DNA of 64,000 bases from an uncultured Clostridia bacterium (GCA_947624015.1 CANQIA010000001.1:62001-126000); one strand, 5' to 3'. Numbered from the stretch's first letter, positions 25,883 through 35,056 are shown. A program made the numbers and translations. The notes: a model not told the origin generated them from the sequence alone.

Positions 25883-27126
25883 TTCCTTATCTGACCGTTG
25901 CCGTATATTACATACTTGGTGGTGGTCAGCTCCTTAAGTCCCATGGGTCCTCTGGCATGGAGCTTTTGCGTGCTTATGCCTATCTCTGCGCCAAAGCCGA
26001 ATTCATTGCCGTCTGTAAACCTTGTAGACGCATTTACATATACGGCTGCAGAATCTATCTCGTTAAGAAACCGCTGGGTATTGGCATAATTTTGGCTTAC
26101 TATACATTCGGAGTGTCCCGTGGAATATTTCATAATATGTTCTATTGCCTCGTCGATACTGTCCACTACCCTTATCGCCAATATATAGTCAAGATATTCG
26201 GTAGCCCAATCCTCTTCCTTAGCAGGCTTAACGCCGTCAAGTATATTGCGCACTCTCTCGTCGCCTCTCAGCTCTACTCCCTTTTCCCTAAGCGCCTTAG
26301 CGGCAGGGGGAAGCAGCCTTTCGGCTATATTCTTATGAACAAGGAAGGTCTCGGCAGCATTGCACACTCCCGGTCTCTGAGCCTTGGCGTTTACTATAAT
26401 ATTGACTGCCATATCTATATCGGCGCTTTCATCGGCAAATACATGGCAATTACCTACGCCTGTTTCTATAACGGGTACCGTAGAGTTTTGCACCACGCTT
26501 TGTATAAGACCTGCTCCGCCTCTGGGTATAAGCACGTCTATATATCCGTTCATTTTCATCATGGCGTTGGCGCTTTCTCTTGATGTATCCTCCACCAACT
26601 GAACTATATTTTCATCTATTCCCATATTTTTTATAACATTTTTAAAAAGCTCCACAACAGCCCTGTTGGAGCAAATGGCTTCCTTGCCCCCTCTGAGTAT
26701 AACGGCGCTTCCCGCCTTTATGCAAAGACCGAAGGCGTCTGAGGTAACATTGGGTCGAGCCTCGTATATTATGCCTATTACGCCTAGGGGTACTCTTTTC
26801 TGTCCCACTATAAGACCGTTAGGCAATGTTTTCATATTCTCGAACCGACCTATGGGATCGGGCAGCTCCGCTATTTTTACAAGTCCCTCAGCCATAGAGA
26901 ATATTCTGTCCTTATTAAGTGTGAGCCTGTCTGTAAGGGAGGCTTTAAGCCCTGCTTTCCTGCCGTTTTCAAGGTCTTTTTCATTGGCTGATATTATATG
27001 GATGTAATTACTTTTCAAAGCCTCTGCGCAGTTTATAAGAAGAGCGTTTTTTTCCTGTGTTGTAAGCCCTGCAACGGCTCTTTTTGCCTTTAATGCGTCA
27101 TTTCCCATATCTGTTAGAGTTTTCAT
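25879..27126 (-). CDS. proA: Glutamate-5-semialdehyde dehydrogenase
   Basis: Second step of proline synthesis: NADPH-dependent reduction of glutamyl-5-phosphate. The 415 aa protein has VPLGVIGIIYEARPNVT, ILRGGKEA, the catalytic cysteine in RPGVCNAAET and RFTDGNEFGFGAEIGIST. It overlaps the upstream 5-FTHF cyclo-ligase gene by ATGA and sfsA downstream in the same way. Confidence 0.97.
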   Translation of the reverse strand: MKTLTDMGNDALKAKRAVAGLTTQEKNALLINCAEALKSNYIHIISANEKDLENGRKAGLKASLTDRLTLNKDRIFSMAEGLVKIAELPDPIGRFENMKTLPNGLIVGQKRVPLGVIGIIYEARPNVTSDAFGLCIKAGSAVILRGGKEAICSNRAVVELFKNVIKNMGIDENIVQLVEDTSRESANAMMKMNGYIDVLIPRGGAGLIQSVVQNSTVPVIETGVGNCHVFADESADIDMAVNIIVNAKAQRPGVCNAAETFLVHKNIAERLLPPAAKALREKGVELRGDERVRNILDGVKPAKEEDWATEYLDYILAIRVVDSIDEAIEHIMKYSTGHSECIVSQNYANTQRFLNEIDSAAVYVNASTRFTDGNEFGFGAEIGISTQKLHARGPMGLKELTTTKYVIYGNGQIRK

Positions 27127-27656
27127 ATTATCCTCCTTTCGGTGGCTATACCGTCAACCGCAATATCATATTCATCATAGGGCAGGCTGTCCGTTATCTG
27201 CTTTTCATAGCAAAATCCCAGAGCAGCCATATATTCCTTGCCTTTCAGATACCTGTCGTAATAGCCTCCGCCATAGCCAAGTCTGTATCCGTTTTTGTCA
27301 AAGGCAAGTCCCGGCACCGCTATAAGAGTACCTTTATTTGGCGTAAGTATTTTGTCCGTATCATATTTAGGCTCGGGTATGCCGTATCGGTTTGGTTCAA
27401 GCTCAGCAAGAGAGCCTATTTTTATAAATACCATTTCCCCCTTATCTCTCATAAGAGGAACAGCAACTATTTTATTATCCCTTAGCGCCGTTTCTATAAA
27501 ATGCCTTGTACCTATCTCCGTGCCGCAGCTTACAAATGAAAATACGGCGGAGGCGTTTTTGTAAATGTCGATACCGAATATATGGGGCGTTATATTATGG
27601 GGTATGATATTTTTTCTTATTTCTTTAAATTTTTTTCTCAGTTCTGTCTTATTCAT
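27123..27656 (-). CDS. fau: 5-formyltetrahydrofolate cyclo-ligase
   Basis: ATP-dependent conversion of 5-formyl-THF to 5,10-methenyl-THF. The 177 aa protein begins NKTELRKKFKEIRKN and contains VPGLAFDKNGYRLGYGGGYYDRYL, the family's nucleotide-binding signature. It lies between proB and proA, overlapping proB by 8 nt and proA by 4 nt, an uncommon placement for a folate salvage gene. Confidence 0.95.
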   Translation of the reverse strand: MNKTELRKKFKEIRKNIIPHNITPHIFGIDIYKNASAVFSFVSCGTEIGTRHFIETALRDNKIVAVPLMRDKGEMVFIKIGSLAELEPNRYGIPEPKYDTDKILTPNKGTLIAVPGLAFDKNGYRLGYGGGYYDRYLKGKEYMAALGFCYEKQITDSLPYDEYDIAVDGIATERRII

Positions 27657-28455
27657 TTTTGTTGCCTACAAAAAGCGTACCTACTCTGCCGCCCTCCAGT
27701 ATTTCGTGTATGATATCGGGACTTTCTCCCGATGCGATCACCATATCTATACCTCTCTTGCCCAGAAAGTCCGCAGCCTGTACCTTTGTTATCATTCCGC
27801 CTGTGCCGAATATGGATGCGGAGCCTCCCGCAAGGGAATATATCTCATCCGTTATTTCAGGTACAACGTCTATTATCCTTGCCCTTTCGTCTTTATTGGG
27901 ATCGGCTGTGTACATTCCGTCTATGTCGGAAAGTATTATGAGCAGATCTCCCTTTACTATTGCCGCAACATAGGCGGAAAGCGTATCGTTATCCGAAAAT
28001 TCGTTGAACTCGTCTGTGGCGACGGTATCATTTTCGTTTACGATAGGTATAACGCTAAGCTCAAAAAGCTTGTTAAAGGTATTGCTTGCGTTCCTCTTTT
28101 TGTGTTCCGCATCGAATACGGGCTTAGTAAGAAGTATCTGAGCTATTTTCTGGTTGTATTCTCCGAAAAATCTTTCGTACATCTGCATAAGTATCGCCTG
28201 ACCTACGGCAGAAGACGCCTGCTTGCCTATTACGTCTCTGGGTCTTTCCTCAAGCCCAAGCTTTTCCGCTCCTACGGCTATGGCTCCCGACGATACCAGC
28301 ACCACGTCTATGCCTCTGTTTCTAAGATCCGTAAGCACTCTTGCCAGACGTTCCATTTTCTTTAGGTTAAAACGACCGTTTTCATAGGTAAGAGATGTTG
28401 TGCCTACCTTTATTATTATTCTTTTGTAATTTTGTATCCGCTCTCTGTAATCCAT
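27649..28455 (-). CDS. proB: Glutamate 5-kinase (no PUA domain)
   Basis: Phosphorylates glutamate, the first step of proline synthesis. The 268 aa protein has IIIKVGTTSLTYENG, VSSGAIAVGAEKLGL, NENDTVATDEFNEFSDNDTLSA and GTGGMITKVQAA. It lacks the roughly 100 aa C-terminal PUA domain present in E. coli-type ProB, as in many Firmicutes. It starts 2 nt after the EamA transporter stop, so all five genes appear cotranscribed. Confidence 0.96.
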   Translation of the reverse strand: MDYRERIQNYKRIIIKVGTTSLTYENGRFNLKKMERLARVLTDLRNRGIDVVLVSSGAIAVGAEKLGLEERPRDVIGKQASSAVGQAILMQMYERFFGEYNQKIAQILLTKPVFDAEHKKRNASNTFNKLFELSVIPIVNENDTVATDEFNEFSDNDTLSAYVAAIVKGDLLIILSDIDGMYTADPNKDERARIIDVVPEITDEIYSLAGGSASIFGTGGMITKVQAADFLGKRGIDMVIASGESPDIIHEILEGGRVGTLFVGNKNE

Positions 28456-28457
28456 GT

Positions 28458-29324
28458 CTAAACTCTCCTGTTCCTCACATTAAGTGCCGCTACTGCCGAA
28501 AATATAAGTATTATTCCCATAAGGCTTGGGAGCGTAAGCCTTTGATGAAGTATGGATACGCTTATAAAAACGCCTACGGCAGGCTCTATGGTAGCCAATA
28601 TAGACGCCGTTCCCGATTCCACCTCGGAAAGCCCCTTTGTATAGAGCAGAAAGGGTGCCACAGTGGACACAAGCACTATAAGTACCGCAGGTATACAGCC
28701 CCGAGGACTTGAAAGCGCCGACGCCATTTCATGTATATGGCACAAGGGTACGGAACCTATTGCCGCAAATATAAATGTGTATACCGTTACGGTAATGTGG
28801 CTGTATTTATTAAGGGCAAAGCGCCCGAATATGCTGTAAAGACCGTAGAAAAGCCCGGAACCTATACCGCATATCACACCGAAGAGTGTACCGTTTATAT
28901 TGCCCTGCGCAACACCCGTTACAAGGGCGCAGCCTATCAAGGTCATTACAAGGGCGATGATTTTTACCCCTGTGATCCTTTCATTAAAAAACAGCGCCGA
29001 CAAAAACACCACAAATACCGGCGCCGTGTACAAAAGCACCACCGCTATTGCCGTTGTGCATTCGTTCATGGAAGTGAAAAGACACCAATTGAACCACACG
29101 AAGCTTATTATGCCTGTACCTATAAAGTATTTTATATCCCCTAGTTTTATTTTGAATATGCTTTTGTCCTTAATGAAAAAAATAGCCGAAAGCACTGCCG
29201 CCGCTCCGAAACTTCTGAGAGCAACTATGCTTCCCGGAGACAGACCGCTGTTTTTAAGCTCCGTTGAGAAAAGACTTATTATGCCCCAGAGTACTGCCGC
29301 AGCCACTATGTATATGCTGTACAT
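28458..29324 (-). CDS. EamA (DMT) family transporter
   Basis: A 288 aa integral membrane protein with ten helices in two EamA repeats: AAAVLWGIISLFSTEL in the first and ICGIGSGLFYGLYSIFGR in the second, each with the typical Trp/Gly-rich start. AAAGGTGG precedes the ATG at 29324; 37 open codons upstream are not supported. First gene of EamA-proB-fau-proA-sfsA, so an amino-acid or metabolite efflux role is plausible. Substrate unknown. Confidence 0.9.
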   Translation of the reverse strand: MYSIYIVAAAVLWGIISLFSTELKNSGLSPGSIVALRSFGAAAVLSAIFFIKDKSIFKIKLGDIKYFIGTGIISFVWFNWCLFTSMNECTTAIAVVLLYTAPVFVVFLSALFFNERITGVKIIALVMTLIGCALVTGVAQGNINGTLFGVICGIGSGLFYGLYSIFGRFALNKYSHITVTVYTFIFAAIGSVPLCHIHEMASALSSPRGCIPAVLIVLVSTVAPFLLYTKGLSEVESGTASILATIEPAVGVFISVSILHQRLTLPSLMGIILIFSAVAALNVRNRRV

Positions 29325-29472
29325 AATACTACCACCTTTTTGCTTCATATCAATATAGCATATTTTTATATCCATTACAATAAAAAAAATTTGAATTTTT
29401 TTAGGTGGACCTGCAATATTTTTCCCTTCGTGCATAGAATTGAAATGTATTCAGAATTTGGAGGTAACTTAT

Positions 29473-29664
29473 ATGGGTTGCGGTAACAACAATACTTTAT
29501 GGATCATCATTATTCTTCTTTTCTGCTGCGGTAACAACAACGGAGTAGGTAATCTTTTCGGCGGCTGCGGAAACAACGACTGTTCATGGATCATCATCCT
29601 GATACTCCTTTTCTGCTGCTGCGGGAATAATGGCATAGGCGGCATTTGCGACAACAAGTGCTGA
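29473..29664 (+). CDS. Small Cys/Gly/Asn-rich protein (chorion-class HCB-like)
   Basis: A 63 aa protein of two near-identical halves, each GCGNN(N/D) followed by a WIIII-type hydrophobic stretch and LLFCCGNN, with ten cysteines. Similar tiny proteins in Clostridia are labelled chorion class high-cysteine HCB protein (from memory). The hydrophobic runs suggest membrane or coat association; function unknown. GGAGG at 7-8 nt supports the ATG at 29473, not the upstream in-frame ATG at 29440. Followed by a terminator that is duplicated around a repeat element. Confidence 0.8.
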   Translation: MGCGNNNTLWIIIILLFCCGNNNGVGNLFGGCGNNDCSWIIILILLFCCCGNNGIGGICDNKC

Positions 29665-29674
29665 TGTATTGTTG

Positions 29675-29694
29675 GGGGTCTCGCTGAGACCCTT
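29675..29694 (+). repeat. Left copy of a duplicated terminator hairpin
   Basis: GGGGTCTCGCTGAGACCCTT, identical to 29937-29956. The hairpin is GGGTCTC-GCT-GAGACCC, the natural terminator of the small Cys-rich gene, but the T-run is cut short by the inserted element. Confidence 0.88.
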
Positions 29695-29936
29695 CAGCGT
29701 GTCGATTTTATCGACACGCTTGAAAGAAATGCCTAAAGACATTTCTTTCAGTTATCTAAGGAAGAAACCAGCCGTGTTTTCCGCAATTTAGACATAAATG
29801 CCTAAATTACAGAAAAGTTCCTGTCCTCAGGCGGGCAAAGCTCGCCTTGCGGATTAGAGTCTGCGACGCTTTTTTTCAAGCTGTTCTTTATTCTAATTCA
29901 TGTTTACTGTCAAAATATTGTTTTTTCGACAGTCTG
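29695..29936 (-). mobile_element. Non-coding hairpin element (copy 3, complete, inverted)
   Basis: 242 bp, in the opposite orientation to copies 1 and 2. The ends are CAGCGTGTCGA and, read inward from the other end, CAGACTGTCGA, giving 9/11 terminal inverted repeats. It shares with copy 1 the module at 29824-29867 and the same order of hairpins, while the central stem differs by compensating substitutions. The flanking 20 bp repeats are exact copies of the upstream gene's terminator. No coding capacity. Confidence 0.87.
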
Positions 29937-29961
29937 GGGGTCTCGCTGAGACCCTTTTTCC
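29937..29961 (+). terminator. Right copy of the duplicated terminator
   Basis: Same 20 bp hairpin as 29675-29694, here followed by a full T-run (TTTTT). It separates the region from secA. Confidence 0.88.
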
Positions 29962-29984
29962 TTTTCATTAAGAAAAACGAAAAA

Positions 29985-30013
29985 TTGCAAATAGCTATTG
30001 CATACACTATACA
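29985..30013 (+). promoter_or_regulatory. Predicted promoter of secA
   Basis: TTGCAA (29985-29990) and TATACA (30008-30013) with a 17 bp spacer, about 70 nt before the secA start. Confidence 0.5.
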
Positions 30014-30081
30014 AAATCTGTTATTATATATAATGATGATTTATGTTTAAATAAGCTATATAATACAGAGGTGTAACTATA

Positions 30082-32676
30082 ATGAGTTTTTTAGAAAAGA
30101 TATTCGGCAATTACAGTGAAAAAGAAATAAAAAAGATAATGCCCATAGTAAAGCAGATCAATTCCCTTGAGCCAAGGTTCGAGGCTTATTCCGACGAACA
30201 GCTCAGAGCTATGACGGATGAATTCAAGGACAGGCTTGCCAAAGGCGAGACTCTTGACGATATACTACCCGAGGCATACGCCGTTGTAAGAGAGGCATCC
30301 AAGAGGGTGCTTGGCTTAAGGCATTTTGATGTACAGATGATAGGCGGTATAGTGCTTCATCAGGGACGTATAGCGGAAATGAAAACAGGCGAAGGTAAAA
30401 CTCTTGTTTCCACCTGTCCCGCATATCTTAATGCTCTTACGGGCAAAGGCGTGCATATTGTGACCGTCAACGAATACCTTGCCAAGAGAGATGCCGAGGA
30501 AATGGGAAAGGTACATCAATTCCTGGGACTGACCGTAGGCGTTATTTTCCACGACCAGGAGAGACCCGAACGCCAGGAGGCATACAACAGCGATATTACC
30601 TATGCTACGAACAATGAGCTTGGCTTTGACTATCTGAGAGACAATATGGTAGTTTATGAAAAGGATCTTGTGCAGAGAGGACTTCCCTTTGCCATTATAG
30701 ACGAGGTGGACTCAATACTTATAGACGAAGCAAGGACTCCCCTTATCATTTCAGGTCAGTCAGACAAGTCTACCAAACTCTATGAGCTGGCGGATATATT
30801 CGTAAAGGGACTTACAAAAGGTCGTATATTGAACGAAGACGAGGCTATGAACCCTCTTATGCGTGAAGAGCTTAAAGAGGAAGGGGATTTCGTAGTTGAC
30901 GAGAAGGGAAAGACATCCACGCTTACTCAGGAAGGCGTTGCCAAGGCTGAAAAATTCTTTAATGTGGAAAATCTTTCGGACCCCGACAATATGGCGCTCC
31001 AGCACCATATAAACAATGCCCTTAAAGCAAACTACAATATGTTCAAGGATAAGGACTATGTTACGGAAAACGACAAAGGCGAGCCTGAGATCGTAATAGT
31101 AGATACCTTTACAGGTCGTATGATGCCGGGACGAAGATATTCCGACGGACTTCATCAGGCAATAGAGGCTAAGGAGCATCTGGAGGTAAAGAGAGAGAGC
31201 AAGACCCTTGCTACTATCACTTTCCAGAACTTTTTCAATAAATATGAAAAGAAATCGGGAATGACAGGTACCGCTCAGACAGAGGAGCAGGAATTCAGAG
31301 CAATATACGGTATGGACGTTGTGTGCATACCTACCAACGAACCCGTTATCCGCAAGGACTGGAACGATGTTGTATACCAGACCGAAAAGGCTAAGTTCAA
31401 TGCGGTGGTAAAAGAGGTATTGGAATCTCACGAAAAGGGACAGCCTGTGCTTGTAGGTACCGTAAATATAGAAATTTCGGAAATGCTTGGCAATATGCTC
31501 AAGCGTCAGGGCGTAAAGTGCGAGGTACTCAATGCCAAGAACCACAGACGTGAGGCGGAGATAGTTGCCAAGGCAGGAGAAATGGGAGCTGTTACCATAG
31601 CCACCAACATGGCAGGTAGAGGTACCGATATAAAGCTTGGCGAAGGCGTTGTGGAAACAGGCGGTCTTAAGATAATAGGCACCGAAAGACATGAATCCAG
31701 ACGTATAGACAACCAGTTAAGAGGTCGTTCTGGACGTCAGGGCGATCCGGGCGAATCCAGATTTTACTTATCTCTTGAGGACGAGCTTCTGAGACTTTTC
31801 GGCTCCGAAAAGACGGGAGCCATGATAGCAAAGCTGGGTCTTCCCGAGGACGAGCCTATTGAGGCGGGTCTTCTTTCAAAAACTATTGAAAATGCCCAGA
31901 AAAAGGTAGAGGGCAACAATTTCTCAGCCAGAAAAAGGCTCCTTGACTACGATCAGGTAAACAACGAGCAAAGAGAAATAATATATGCCCAAAGACGTGA
32001 GGTGCTTTCAGGCACGGATATCAAGGACAAGATACTTAATATGGCGCACTCGGTCATACAGCGTCTTGTAGATACCTACTGTACAGACGAACAGGATACT
32101 ACGGTATGGGATATGGCAGGACTTAACGAAAAGCTGAGAGATATATTTGCCTTTTCTGAGTTTTTCAAGCTTTCCGATGAGGACAAGGACAATATCACAA
32201 AGGAAATGCTTGTTGAAAGGATATATTCAAAGGCTCTTGAAATATATTCCGCAAAGGAAGAGGAATTCGGCAGCGAAATGATGAGAGAGCTGGAGAGGGT
32301 AATTACTCTTAAGGTAGTGGACAGCAAGTGGATGGATCATATAGACGATATGGATCAGATGCGACAGGGCATTATGCTTCGTTCCTATGCCCAGAGGGAT
32401 CCTCTTATCGACTATCAGTTCATAAGCTATGATATGTTTGAGGAGCTCAACCGCAACATACAGTCCGATATTGTAAAGGGAATGTATCATGTAAGGGTAG
32501 TCGTTCCCGACGAAGAGCCTAAGAGAGAGCAGGTAGCTCAGCCTATGGCTACAAACAGGGACGATTCCGCAGCCAATACTCCTACCGTAAGAAAGGAAGC
32601 CAAAATAGGCAGGAACGATCCTTGCCCCTGCGGCAGCGGTAAGAAGTACAAGCATTGCTGCGGCAGAAGCGCATAG
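30082..32676 (+). CDS. secA: Preprotein translocase ATPase SecA
   Basis: Motor of the Sec export pathway. The 864 aa protein has the Walker A MKTGEGKT, the DEAD-like [19 protein letters not shown], helicase motifs [13 protein letters not shown] and [13 protein letters not shown], and a C-terminal zinc SEC-C motif [19 protein letters not shown] precedes the ATG. Followed by a short terminator and then prfB, the usual Firmicutes neighbour. Confidence 0.98.
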   Translation: MSFLEKIFGNYSEKEIKKIMPIVKQINSLEPRFEAYSDEQLRAMTDEFKDRLAKGETLDDILPEAYAVVREASKRVLGLRHFDVQMIGGIVLHQGRIAEMKTGEGKTLVSTCPAYLNALTGKGVHIVTVNEYLAKRDAEEMGKVHQFLGLTVGVIFHDQERPERQEAYNSDITYATNNELGFDYLRDNMVVYEKDLVQRGLPFAIIDEVDSILIDEARTPLIISGQSDKSTKLYELADIFVKGLTKGRILNEDEAMNPLMREELKEEGDFVVDEKGKTSTLTQEGVAKAEKFFNVENLSDPDNMALQHHINNALKANYNMFKDKDYVTENDKGEPEIVIVDTFTGRMMPGRRYSDGLHQAIEAKEHLEVKRESKTLATITFQNFFNKYEKKSGMTGTAQTEEQEFRAIYGMDVVCIPTNEPVIRKDWNDVVYQTEKAKFNAVVKEVLESHEKGQPVLVGTVNIEISEMLGNMLKRQGVKCEVLNAKNHRREAEIVAKAGEMGAVTIATNMAGRGTDIKLGEGVVETGGLKIIGTERHESRRIDNQLRGRSGRQGDPGESRFYLSLEDELLRLFGSEKTGAMIAKLGLPEDEPIEAGLLSKTIENAQKKVEGNNFSARKRLLDYDQVNNEQREIIYAQRREVLSGTDIKDKILNMAHSVIQRLVDTYCTDEQDTTVWDMAGLNEKLRDIFAFSEFFKLSDEDKDNITKEMLVERIYSKALEIYSAKEEEFGSEMMRELERVITLKVVDSKWMDHIDDMDQMRQGIMLRSYAQRDPLIDYQFISYDMFEELNRNIQSDIVKGMYHVRVVVPDEEPKREQVAQPMATNRDDSAANTPTVRKEAKIGRNDPCPCGSGKKYKHCCGRSA

Positions 32677-32690
32677 AATAATGTATATAA

Positions 32691-32710
32691 GGGGCTTTAC
32701 AGCCCCTTTT
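32691..32710 (+). terminator. Intrinsic terminator between secA and prfB
   Basis: GGGGCT/AGCCCC stem followed by TTTT, 14 nt after the secA stop. Confidence 0.8.
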
Positions 32711-32747
32711 GGTCAGTGTTTATATTATAATAAAAAGGAATGATACC

Positions 32748-33854
32748 ATGATACTGGAGCTTGAACAAATGGCGTCAGAACTTGCGTCATATTCCGCAAG
32801 CGTTAAAGAGCTTGCGGATTCCCTGCACATAGACGAGGCAAGGGAAAAGGTGGATGAGCTGGAGGAAATAGCCGCAGATCCCGATTTCTGGAACGATATG
32901 GATAAGGCGCAGGCTATACTGCAGCAGACAAAGCAGCTCAAAAACAAGATAGAAGGCTACGAGGGGCTTGTTTCCGACTATGAGGATCTTATGACCATTA
33001 TCGATATGGGCAATGAAGAAAATGACGAAAGCATCGTGCCCGAGGCTAAGGAATTAAGAACCAAGTTTGAAGAAAAATATGAGCATTTCAGAATATCAAC
33101 GCTTCTTACAGGACAGTACGATCACTGCAATGCCATAGTTACGCTGCATTCGGGCGCAGGCGGAACAGAGGCGTGCGACTGGGTATCCATGCTGTACAGA
33201 ATGTACACCAGGTGGGTCGAAAGAGAGGGCTTCGGCTTTGAGCTTATGGACTATCTGGAGGGAGACGAAGCAGGCATAAAATCTGTTACATTTATGGTAA
33301 CGGGAGAAAATGCTTACGGCTATTTAAAGGGCGAAAAGGGTATACATCGCCTTGTGCGTATATCTCCCTTCGATTCTAACGGCAGACGGCACACATCCTT
33401 TGCAAGCTGCGACGTTATGCCCGAAATAGACGAGGATATAGAAATAGATATCGATCCCGACGATCTGAGGATAGATACATACCGTTCAAGCGGTGCAGGC
33501 GGTCAGCACGTCAACAAGACATCCTCAGCCATAAGGATCACTCATATCCCTACAAACATTGTGGTACAGTGCCAGAATGAAAGAAGTCAGTTCCAAAATA
33601 AGGATATGGCTATGAAAATGCTCAGAGCAAAGCTGTATGAGCTTAAGCTTAAGGAACAGGGACAGATGCTGGAGGATATAAGAGGCGAGGTAAAGGATAT
33701 TGCATGGGGTTCTCAGATACGCAGCTATGTATTCCATCCCTATAATATGATAAAGGATCACAGAACGGGAGCCGAGACCGCCAATGTCCAGCCTGTTATG
33801 GACGGGGATCTGGAAATGTATATAAATGCTTATTTAAAGTGGATAAACGGATAA
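32748..33854 (+). CDS. prfB: Peptide chain release factor 2, without programmed frameshift
   Basis: Releases peptides at UGA and UAA. The 368 aa protein has the specificity tripeptide SPF in RISPFDSNGRRH and the catalytic GGQ in SSGAGGQHVNK. The frame is continuous through the N-terminal region (ELADSLHIDEARE) where many bacteria carry an in-frame UGA and +1 frameshift, so autoregulation by frameshift is absent. The ATG at 32748 has AAAGGA 8 nt upstream; the longer frame crosses the secA terminator. Confidence 0.95.
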   Translation: MILELEQMASELASYSASVKELADSLHIDEAREKVDELEEIAADPDFWNDMDKAQAILQQTKQLKNKIEGYEGLVSDYEDLMTIIDMGNEENDESIVPEAKELRTKFEEKYEHFRISTLLTGQYDHCNAIVTLHSGAGGTEACDWVSMLYRMYTRWVEREGFGFELMDYLEGDEAGIKSVTFMVTGENAYGYLKGEKGIHRLVRISPFDSNGRRHTSFASCDVMPEIDEDIEIDIDPDDLRIDTYRSSGAGGQHVNKTSSAIRITHIPTNIVVQCQNERSQFQNKDMAMKMLRAKLYELKLKEQGQMLEDIRGEVKDIAWGSQIRSYVFHPYNMIKDHRTGAETANVQPVMDGDLEMYINAYLKWING

Positions 33855-33898
33855 CTCCCGGGATATGGTAAGGAAGCTATATTGATATCTTTAATTAT

Positions 33899-33922
33899 AA
33901 CCTCCCCTTTGGGGAGGTTTTT
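33899..33922 (+). terminator. Intrinsic terminator of prfB
   Basis: AACCTCCCC-TTT-GGGGAGGTT followed by a T-run; the fragment of the hairpin-element family begins immediately after the T-run. Confidence 0.85.
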
Positions 33923-33990
33923 GCGTGTCGATAAAATCGACACGCTTGAAAGAAATGTCTAAAGACATTTCTTTCAGTTAGCTATGGCAG
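33923..33990 (-). repeat. Fragment of the hairpin element next to the prfB terminator
   Basis: Contains GCGTGTCGAT-AAA-ATCGACACGC (33923-33945) and GAAAGAAATGTC-TAAA-GACATTTCTTTC, then diverges from copy 3 after CAGTTA. It lacks the outer CAG and the rest of the element, so it is a truncated copy. No duplication of the prfB terminator is visible. Confidence 0.75.
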
Positions 33991-34016
33991 AGAGGTCAAA
34001 GCCCCGTTTTATAGCG

Positions 34017-34337
34017 CTAAATCCTTAACAACAGCATATAAAGTATAGTACCCGCCGCAATACTGAGCATGGTATTTCTGAATTTATAATGCAGGGCGAT
34101 CACGGTAAAGGCGGATATTATTTCGGCAAGACCGTGCATACCCGATAAAAAATCAATATCCTTGAAGCAATATACCACAATGGCAGTTATAAGCGCAGGG
34201 GGAAGATATTTGCCCAGATACATTATTATGGGCGCAGGCTTTTCGCCTCTGCCGAATACCACAAAGGGAAAAAGCCTTGTGGAAAATGTAATGACTGCCA
34301 TAAGAGCTATTGCTGCGCACAGCTTAGTCGTTGTCAT
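34017..34337 (-). CDS. azlD: AzlD-type branched-chain amino acid transport subunit
   Basis: A 106 aa membrane protein with three to four helices: FSTRLFPFVVFGRG, PPALITAIVVYC, and a C-terminal LSIAAGTILYMLLL. AzlD is the small partner of AzlC in export of branched-chain amino acids. It starts inside the end of azlC (14 nt overlap), with AAAGG upstream of the ATG at 34337. Confidence 0.9.
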   Translation of the reverse strand: MTTTKLCAAIALMAVITFSTRLFPFVVFGRGEKPAPIIMYLGKYLPPALITAIVVYCFKDIDFLSGMHGLAEIISAFTVIALHYKFRNTMLSIAAGTILYMLLLRI

Positions 34338-35019
34338 TTTTACCAAAACCTTTCTTATGTAATATCAAAAGCGTTATAACGGAAAGAACGGCTCCGCCAA
34401 GAAGCATATTGCTTTTGCCCAGCACAAGCATAGCCGCAAGAGCCGAAACGCCGCCTACTATAAAGGGTATCTTTGAGTTGAACGCCCTTGCCTGGTCTGT
34501 AAGTATAACAAGGAAAAGAGCCGTCATGGCAAAGTCCAGTCCCGTTGTATCGAACTTTACAACGCTGCCGAAAACTGCGCCAAGCGTACAGCCTGCTATC
34601 CAACTCAACTGATTTATCAAGGACACAAGAAATATATACCGATCTTCTCTTACATCGGCAGGATATTCGGTGCCTGTCAGCAGAGCGTAGGTCTCGTCTG
34701 TAAGGGCAAATATAAGATAAGGCTTCTTTTTACCTGTTTTATTAAACCTTTCTATAAGGGATATACCATAGAACAGGTGCTTGGAATTTATTAAAAATGT
34801 AGTTATTATTATAGTCAAAAACGATGCGTTGTTCTTTATAAAATCTACTGCTATATACTGTCCCGCTCCCGCATACATGGTCACAGCCATAATAAACGAG
34901 GCTATGACTCCACGACCTATGGCGCTCATCATAAGACCGAATGCAAAGCCTGAGGGCAGATAACCCAGTATTACAGGCATAGAAGTCTTGACAGCATATT
35001 TAAGTGTCTTAATATCCAT
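34324..35019 (-). CDS. azlC: AzlC-type branched-chain amino acid permease
   Basis: A 231 aa protein of the AzlC/YgaZ family: PVILGYLPSGFAFGLM at the N-terminus, YAGAGQYIAVDF, NSKHLFYGIS and LTDETYALL, all family landmarks. With AzlD it forms a two-subunit exporter for valine/leucine/isoleucine analogues. No regulator is adjacent. The 35-bp gap upstream leads to the restriction genes. Confidence 0.93.
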   Translation of the reverse strand: MDIKTLKYAVKTSMPVILGYLPSGFAFGLMMSAIGRGVIASFIMAVTMYAGAGQYIAVDFIKNNASFLTIIITTFLINSKHLFYGISLIERFNKTGKKKPYLIFALTDETYALLTGTEYPADVREDRYIFLVSLINQLSWIAGCTLGAVFGSVVKFDTTGLDFAMTALFLVILTDQARAFNSKIPFIVGGVSALAAMLVLGKSNMLLGGAVLSVITLLILHKKGFGKNDND

Positions 35020-35056
35020 TTTACTCTTCCTCTGCGTATAAATAAGTTATAATTTT

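Noticed and set aside
30760..31692. 310-codon open frame antisense to secA
   Set aside because: Shadow of a highly conserved gene; low stop frequency comes from the sense codon bias.
32748..32830. Programmed +1 frameshift in prfB
   Set aside because: The frame is open throughout the N-terminal region and there is no in-frame UGA at the usual site.
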